Made by a program: the position numbers and the translations under genes. The notes below the pieces were generated by a model that did no database searches, was not told the DNA's origin, and saw only the letters and a list, made by a program, of their open reading frames with translations. From Amycolatopsis nalaikhensis (lineage in GTDB: Bacteria > Actinomycetota > Actinomycetes > Mycobacteriales > Pseudonocardiaceae), in the NCBI RefSeq assembly GCF_030264295.1, contig NZ_CP127173.1, forward strand, positions 3,293,501 through 3,357,500: a stretch of 64,000 bases of DNA, read 5' to 3'. Of the stretch, positions 59,147-64,000 are shown in pieces (the first letter of the stretch is position 1; every line of letters starts with the position of its first letter).

Positions 59147-59871
59147 CCCACGGTGACGCCGAAGATGACCCCGACGAAGTAGGTCACGAGCATGGTGAGA
59201 GCGCCGACCCCGACGTTGCGCAGGATCGCGCGCCCCACCTTCGCGTCGCCGAGCCTCGCGCTGATCCACCCGGTCAGCGTGAGGCCGACGACGACCGCGG
59301 CGGCGCACGCCCACACGCGCAGGGAGACGCCGACCCAGGCGATGGAGAGCATCGGCAGCAGGGCGCCGATCGAGAACGCGACCAACGACGCCCACGCCGC
59401 CTGCCACGGGCTGGTCAGGTTGTCCGGGTCGATGCCGAGCTCGGCTTCCGCGTGCGCCTGCAGGGCGTCCTTTTCGGTCAGTTCGCGGGCGACGCGGCCG
59501 GCCAGTTCGGGCGAAAGGCCCTTTTGTTCGTAGATCTCGGCCAGCTCGCGTTCCTCGGCCTCCGGCATGGTCTTCAGCTCCTGCTTTTCCAGCCGGAGCA
59601 AGGCCTGTTCGGTGTCGCGCTGGGTGCTGACCGAGACGTATTCCCCACCGGCCATGGAAAAGGCACCGGCGACGAGCCCGGCGATTCCGGCGGTGAGGAT
59701 CGTGGTGCTTTCGGTGGTGGCCCCGGCGACGCCGACGACGATGCCGGCGACGGACACGATGCCGTCGTTGGCCCCGAGAACGCCCGCGCGCAGCCAGTTC
59801 AGCTTCCCGCCGAGGCCCTGGTGCGGTTCGTGGGCGTGGCCCGCGGCGTCGTCGTCGATGGTTTCGGTCAC
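59143..59871 (-). CDS. VIT1/CCC1-family iron/manganese transporter
   Basis: A 242-residue membrane protein of the VIT1/CCC1 family. LRAGVLGANDGIVSVAGIVVGVA (about 27-49) and AGAFSMAGGEYVSVSTQRDTE (about 68-88) are its signatures; helices near the C-terminus complete it. The central charged cytoplasmic stretch (90-145) binds metals in relatives. A possible iron-responsive box (59937-59955) lies upstream. It may move iron or manganese out of the cytoplasm. Confidence 0.92.
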   Translation of the reverse strand: MTETIDDDAAGHAHEPHQGLGGKLNWLRAGVLGANDGIVSVAGIVVGVAGATTESTTILTAGIAGLVAGAFSMAGGEYVSVSTQRDTEQALLRLEKQELKTMPEAEERELAEIYEQKGLSPELAGRVARELTEKDALQAHAEAELGIDPDNLTSPWQAAWASLVAFSIGALLPMLSIAWVGVSLRVWACAAAVVVGLTLTGWISARLGDAKVGRAILRNVGVGALTMLVTYFVGVIFGVTVG

Positions 59872-59936
59872 CCGACAAGTGAAACACGGAAGCGGAATCG
59901 TGGCGAGAGCGCGTATTCCGGTCAGGTCGGCCTAAT

Positions 59937-59955
59937 TAACACATGCCTAACCTAA
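59937..59955. promoter_or_regulatory. Possible IdeR/DtxR iron box
   Basis: GCCTAACCTAA (59945-59955) matches exactly half of the palindromic TTAGGTTAGGCTAACCTAA consensus, and 12 of 19 positions match over the full site; a second GCCTAA half lies at 59930. It sits between the divergent metal transporter and cupin genes, a fitting location for iron control. Confidence 0.5.
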
Positions 59956-60000
59956 GCCGGTCCTGTGTGGACTGAAGGGTTTTGCGTCATCATGGGCGGT

Positions 60001-60342
60001 ATGGACGAGCAGGTGTGGCAGCCGCTGAACACGGTGGAGGGTCTCCCGCTGCGCGGCGGCGAAGGCCGGTTCCGGCTGCTGGAGACCGCGTCGAGCGGCT
60101 TGGCGTACCTGATCCACTACCCGGCGGGGGTGGCTTCGCCGACGCACGCGCACGACCACGACTCGATCGTGTACGTCCTGTCGGGCAAGCTGCGCGGTGC
60201 CGTGGACGGCGTCGAGGCGGACCTGGAGCCGGGGGACTCGGTGCTGCACCCGCGGGGCGTGGCGCACCACGTGGAGGCGCTGACGGACTCGATGTGGGTC
60301 GAGTTCAAGTCGCCGTTGCCCGGCCGCCCGCCGATCGCCTGA
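60001..60342 (+). CDS. Cupin-domain protein
   Basis: A 113-residue single cupin. The metal-binding histidine motif reads PTHAHDHDSIVYVLSGKLRG (about 47-66) and the second GDSVLHPRGVAHHVEAL. Function unknown; small cupins often sense or modify small molecules. ATG 60001 is chosen; ATG 59992 and 59965 are alternatives. Confidence 0.85.
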   Translation: MDEQVWQPLNTVEGLPLRGGEGRFRLLETASSGLAYLIHYPAGVASPTHAHDHDSIVYVLSGKLRGAVDGVEADLEPGDSVLHPRGVAHHVEALTDSMWVEFKSPLPGRPPIA

Positions 60343-60353
60343 GCTCGGGCCGG

Positions 60354-60441
60354 GCAGGCTGAAGGGTCCGTTGCTCTCATCACACGGCAGGAAAGTCCCC
60401 TTCACCGCATCAGATGCGATGAACGTCCCCTTCAGCGCGCC
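60354..60441. repeat. Nested palindromic repeat unit, copy 2
   Basis: Outer arms GCTGAAGGG (60358-60366) and CCCTTCAGC (60428-60436). The sequence matches the reverse complement of the unit at 31639-31727, notably GGCTGAAGGGTCC, CATCAGATGCGATGAACGTC and CCCCTTCAGC, while the inner part has diverged. It lies directly before the DinB-like gene start. Confidence 0.85.
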
Positions 60442-60463
60442 CGCCGATCGCCCGAATTCGGGC

Positions 60464-61075
60464 ATGCTCGTCTTCGTGATCGATGAATTCGCGAAGGCGT
60501 ACCTCCACAGCGACCTCCGGGAGATCCGCGAGGCGCTGCTCGGGAAGCTCGACGGGTTGTCCGAGTACGACGTCCGGCGGCCGCTGACCGCGACCGGGAC
60601 CAACCTGCTCGGCCTGGTCAAGCACCTGTCCGTCACGGAGGCCCGGTACTTCGGTGAGGTCTTCGGCAGGCCGTCGCCCGAGCCGGGTCCGCGGTGGGAC
60701 GACCTCTCGCTGCGCGGTACCGACATGTGGGCGACCGAGCACGAGACGCGCGAGGAGATCATCGGCCGCTACCGGCGCGCCTGGGCGCACTCCGACGCGA
60801 CCATCGACGCGCTCGCCGTCGACGCGCCCGGTCACGTGCCGTGGTGGCCGCGGCCGGACGTCATGCTGTTCAACATCCTGGTTCACGTGCTCACGGAGAC
60901 CAGCCGGCACGCCGGGCACGCCGACATCCTGCGCGAACAGCTGGACGGCTCCGTCGAGATGACCGCGTCCGCCCGTCAAGCCGCGATCGACCGGCGGGCG
61001 GAAATCGAGCGGGTGGCGCGGAAAGCGGAAACGCCCGGCCCCGCCAGTGCGGACCCGGGCGTTTCCCAGCGGTGA
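60464..61075 (+). CDS. DinB-superfamily protein (DUF664)
   Basis: A 203-residue protein of the DinB/DUF664 family. GLVKHLSVTEARYFGEVFG (about 47-65) and the late HVLTETSRHAGHADILREQLDG (near 147) supply the metal-binding histidines. Substrate unknown. ATG 60464 or GTG 60476 are both possible. Confidence 0.87.
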   Translation: MLVFVIDEFAKAYLHSDLREIREALLGKLDGLSEYDVRRPLTATGTNLLGLVKHLSVTEARYFGEVFGRPSPEPGPRWDDLSLRGTDMWATEHETREEIIGRYRRAWAHSDATIDALAVDAPGHVPWWPRPDVMLFNILVHVLTETSRHAGHADILREQLDGSVEMTASARQAAIDRRAEIERVARKAETPGPASADPGVSQR

Positions 61076-61078
61076 AGC

Positions 61079-61549
61079 TCAGACGTCCAGCTCGGCGAGG
61101 GCCTGCTTGGCCTTCTCGAGCTCGGCCTCCAGCGCGGCGACCTTCGCGGCCTGCGCGTCGCGGGCCTGGTTGATCACCTCGTCGATCGGGCCGGACAGGT
61201 CGCTGTGCAGCTCCTTCGCCGCGCGCGAGACCGCGGCGGCGGGGATCTCCAGGCCCTTCGCGACCCACTTCGAACCGTTCTTCAGCTCGGCCTGCCACTC
61301 GCCGTCGGCGGTGCCGGTGACCGTGAGGATCAGCTCGACCGTGCGGGTCTTCTTCGCCGTCGACGCCGTCGCGCCCTTGGGGCGGCCGCGCTTCGGCTTG
61401 GGGGCCTCTTCCTCGGCGGCCGGCTCGGGCGAGCCTTCCGAAGAGGGGGACGCGGACTCGGTGACGGGCGCCTCGGCGGCGGGAACCTCCGGAGCGGAAG
61501 CCGGAGCCGAAGCCGTTTCCTCGTCGTGCGTCAGGACATCCACGGTCAT
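61079..61549 (-). CDS. AT-hook-containing DUF6319-like protein
   Basis: A 156-residue protein: acidic, Ala/Pro/Ser/Glu-rich N-terminus (1-50), a KPKRGRPKG AT-hook core near 52-60, a short folded domain TRTVELILTVTGTADGEW with KNGSKWVAKGL, and a coiled-coil-like C-terminus. The GRP core is a minor-groove DNA-binding motif, so a nucleoid role is possible; the DUF6319 label is from memory. Confidence 0.72.
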   Translation of the reverse strand: MTVDVLTHDEETASAPASAPEVPAAEAPVTESASPSSEGSPEPAAEEEAPKPKRGRPKGATASTAKKTRTVELILTVTGTADGEWQAELKNGSKWVAKGLEIPAAAVSRAAKELHSDLSGPIDEVINQARDAQAAKVAALEAELEKAKQALAELDV

Positions 61550-61643
61550 CGTCGTGTCGTCTCCTTGCCCGGGGAAGGGGGTGTGGTTCGCGGCACAGCG
61601 TAGAACATGCGTTCGAGCCGCGCCACTCGGGGTGTCATGACAA

Positions 61644-61672
61644 GGCCCTCCCGGCGCGCAGCCGGAAGGGCC
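61644..61672. terminator. Terminator between DUF6319-like gene promoter and acs end
   Basis: GGCCCTCCCGGC (61644-61655) and GCCGGAAGGGCC (61661-61672) pair with one mismatch, 21 bases after the acs stop (acs runs on the minus strand). Confidence 0.6.
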
Positions 61673-61692
61673 CTGACGAAGAGAACGCTAGC

Positions 61693-63675
<1,983 letters not shown>

Positions 63676-63775
63676 GGTTGCAAGGCCTCCTGTAGTGCGC
63701 CGAAACGACGGCTAGCGGCACGCTAGCGACGTTAGTCCGCCTTGTAAAAGGTTGCACCCACGTTGCCCCGCCGTT

Positions 63776-64000
63776 TCACCGAGGCAGGCGAGATCCGCTG
63801 ACTAAGCGTTCGTTCAGCCGAGCCTTCGCGGCCGGCCACTCCGGCGCCAGCATCGAGTACGTGACCGTGTCGCGCGACGAGCCGTCCGGGCGGATCCGGT
63901 GCGCCCGCAGGACGCCTTCGCGAAGCGCGCCAAGGCGTTCGATGGCGCGTTGCGAGCGGAGGTTGCGGATGTCGGTCTCCCACGCGACCCGTTGCGCGCC
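63776..64000 (-). CDS. GNAT acetyltransferase, 3' part (partial)
   Basis: The minus strand reads AQRVAWETDIRNLRSQRAIE then RLGALREGVLRAHRIRPDGS and SRDTVTYSMLAPEWPAAKAR to TGA 63776-63778. The NLRSQRAIERLGA segment is the RimJ-type GNAT acetyl-CoA motif, so this is the C-terminal part of an N-acetyltransferase cut by the window edge. Confidence 0.8.
   Translation of the reverse strand, partial: GAQRVAWETDIRNLRSQRAIERLGALREGVLRAHRIRPDGSSRDTVTYSMLAPEWPAAKARLNERLVSGSRLPR

Noticed and set aside
56728..59955. A 1075-codon plus-strand frame across nhaA and the peptide transporter
   Set aside because: It runs antisense to nhaA and out of frame through the transporter; no protein motif is present.

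Overview
The window is a high-GC (roughly 70%), densely packed actinobacterial chromosome segment. The best fit is Pseudonocardiaceae, probably Amycolatopsis or a close relative (inference). Reasons: WhiB, DUF3558 lipoprotein, a TIGR03085 (mycothiol-type DinB) protein, a small CGFC redoxin, GTG starts, GTGA/ATGA stop-start coupling, and gene order shared with Mycobacterium tuberculosis. No phage, plasmid, CRISPR array or biosynthetic cluster is visible. A base-by-base search for other families was not possible.

Layout. 1-15,600: DedA protein, SDR, WYL regulator, leuA with a leader ORF and strong hairpin, two membrane proteins, nitroreductase, ask-asd, RtcB ligase, MFS exporters and a TetR pair. 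The leuA/ask/asd neighbourhood matches M. tuberculosis Rv3710-Rv3708c. 15,600-25,900: HSL-type esterase, DUF3558 lipoprotein with a broken upstream partner, FMN reductase, ohr, dps (frameshifted), glutamate decarboxylase, old-yellow-enzyme, S9 peptidase, methyltransferase and tRNA-Pro(CGG). 25,900-39,600: metallophosphoesterase, Ser/Thr kinase, class A PBP (ponA2-like), whiB4-like gene, an ArsA/Get3-like ATPase pair, lipase, DUF4177, ridA, two paralogous unknown genes, NUDIX, MBL hydrolase and redoxin. 48,300-63,700: crp, nth, TlpA-like redoxin, CoA-type NUDIX, marP, EphE-like hydrolase, holin-like protein, nhaA, peptide transporter, VIT/CCC1 transporter and acs. The last two blocks follow M. 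tuberculosis Rv3683-Rv3667. Between them, 39,600-48,300 is an accessory stretch with an esterase, SDR/AraC pair, IS5-type transposase remnant, TetR/SRPBCC pair, decayed genes, a second DnaN-like sliding clamp and an MFS exporter.

Genes work in small sets: aspartate-family and leucine synthesis (leuA, ask, asd); peroxide defence (ohr, dps); cell-wall and envelope stress (PBP, MarP, kinase); base-excision repair (nth); and several regulator-target pairs whose palindromic operators can be read directly.

Two signals stand out. Five genes (dps, ridA, an unknown gene, a flavin monooxygenase and a small membrane protein) are each broken by the same change, one extra A turning GAGCTC into GAAGCTC; this is either a systematic sequence error or an unusual mutational process. 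Several intergenic spaces carry elaborate nested palindromes, two of which clearly belong to one repeat family.
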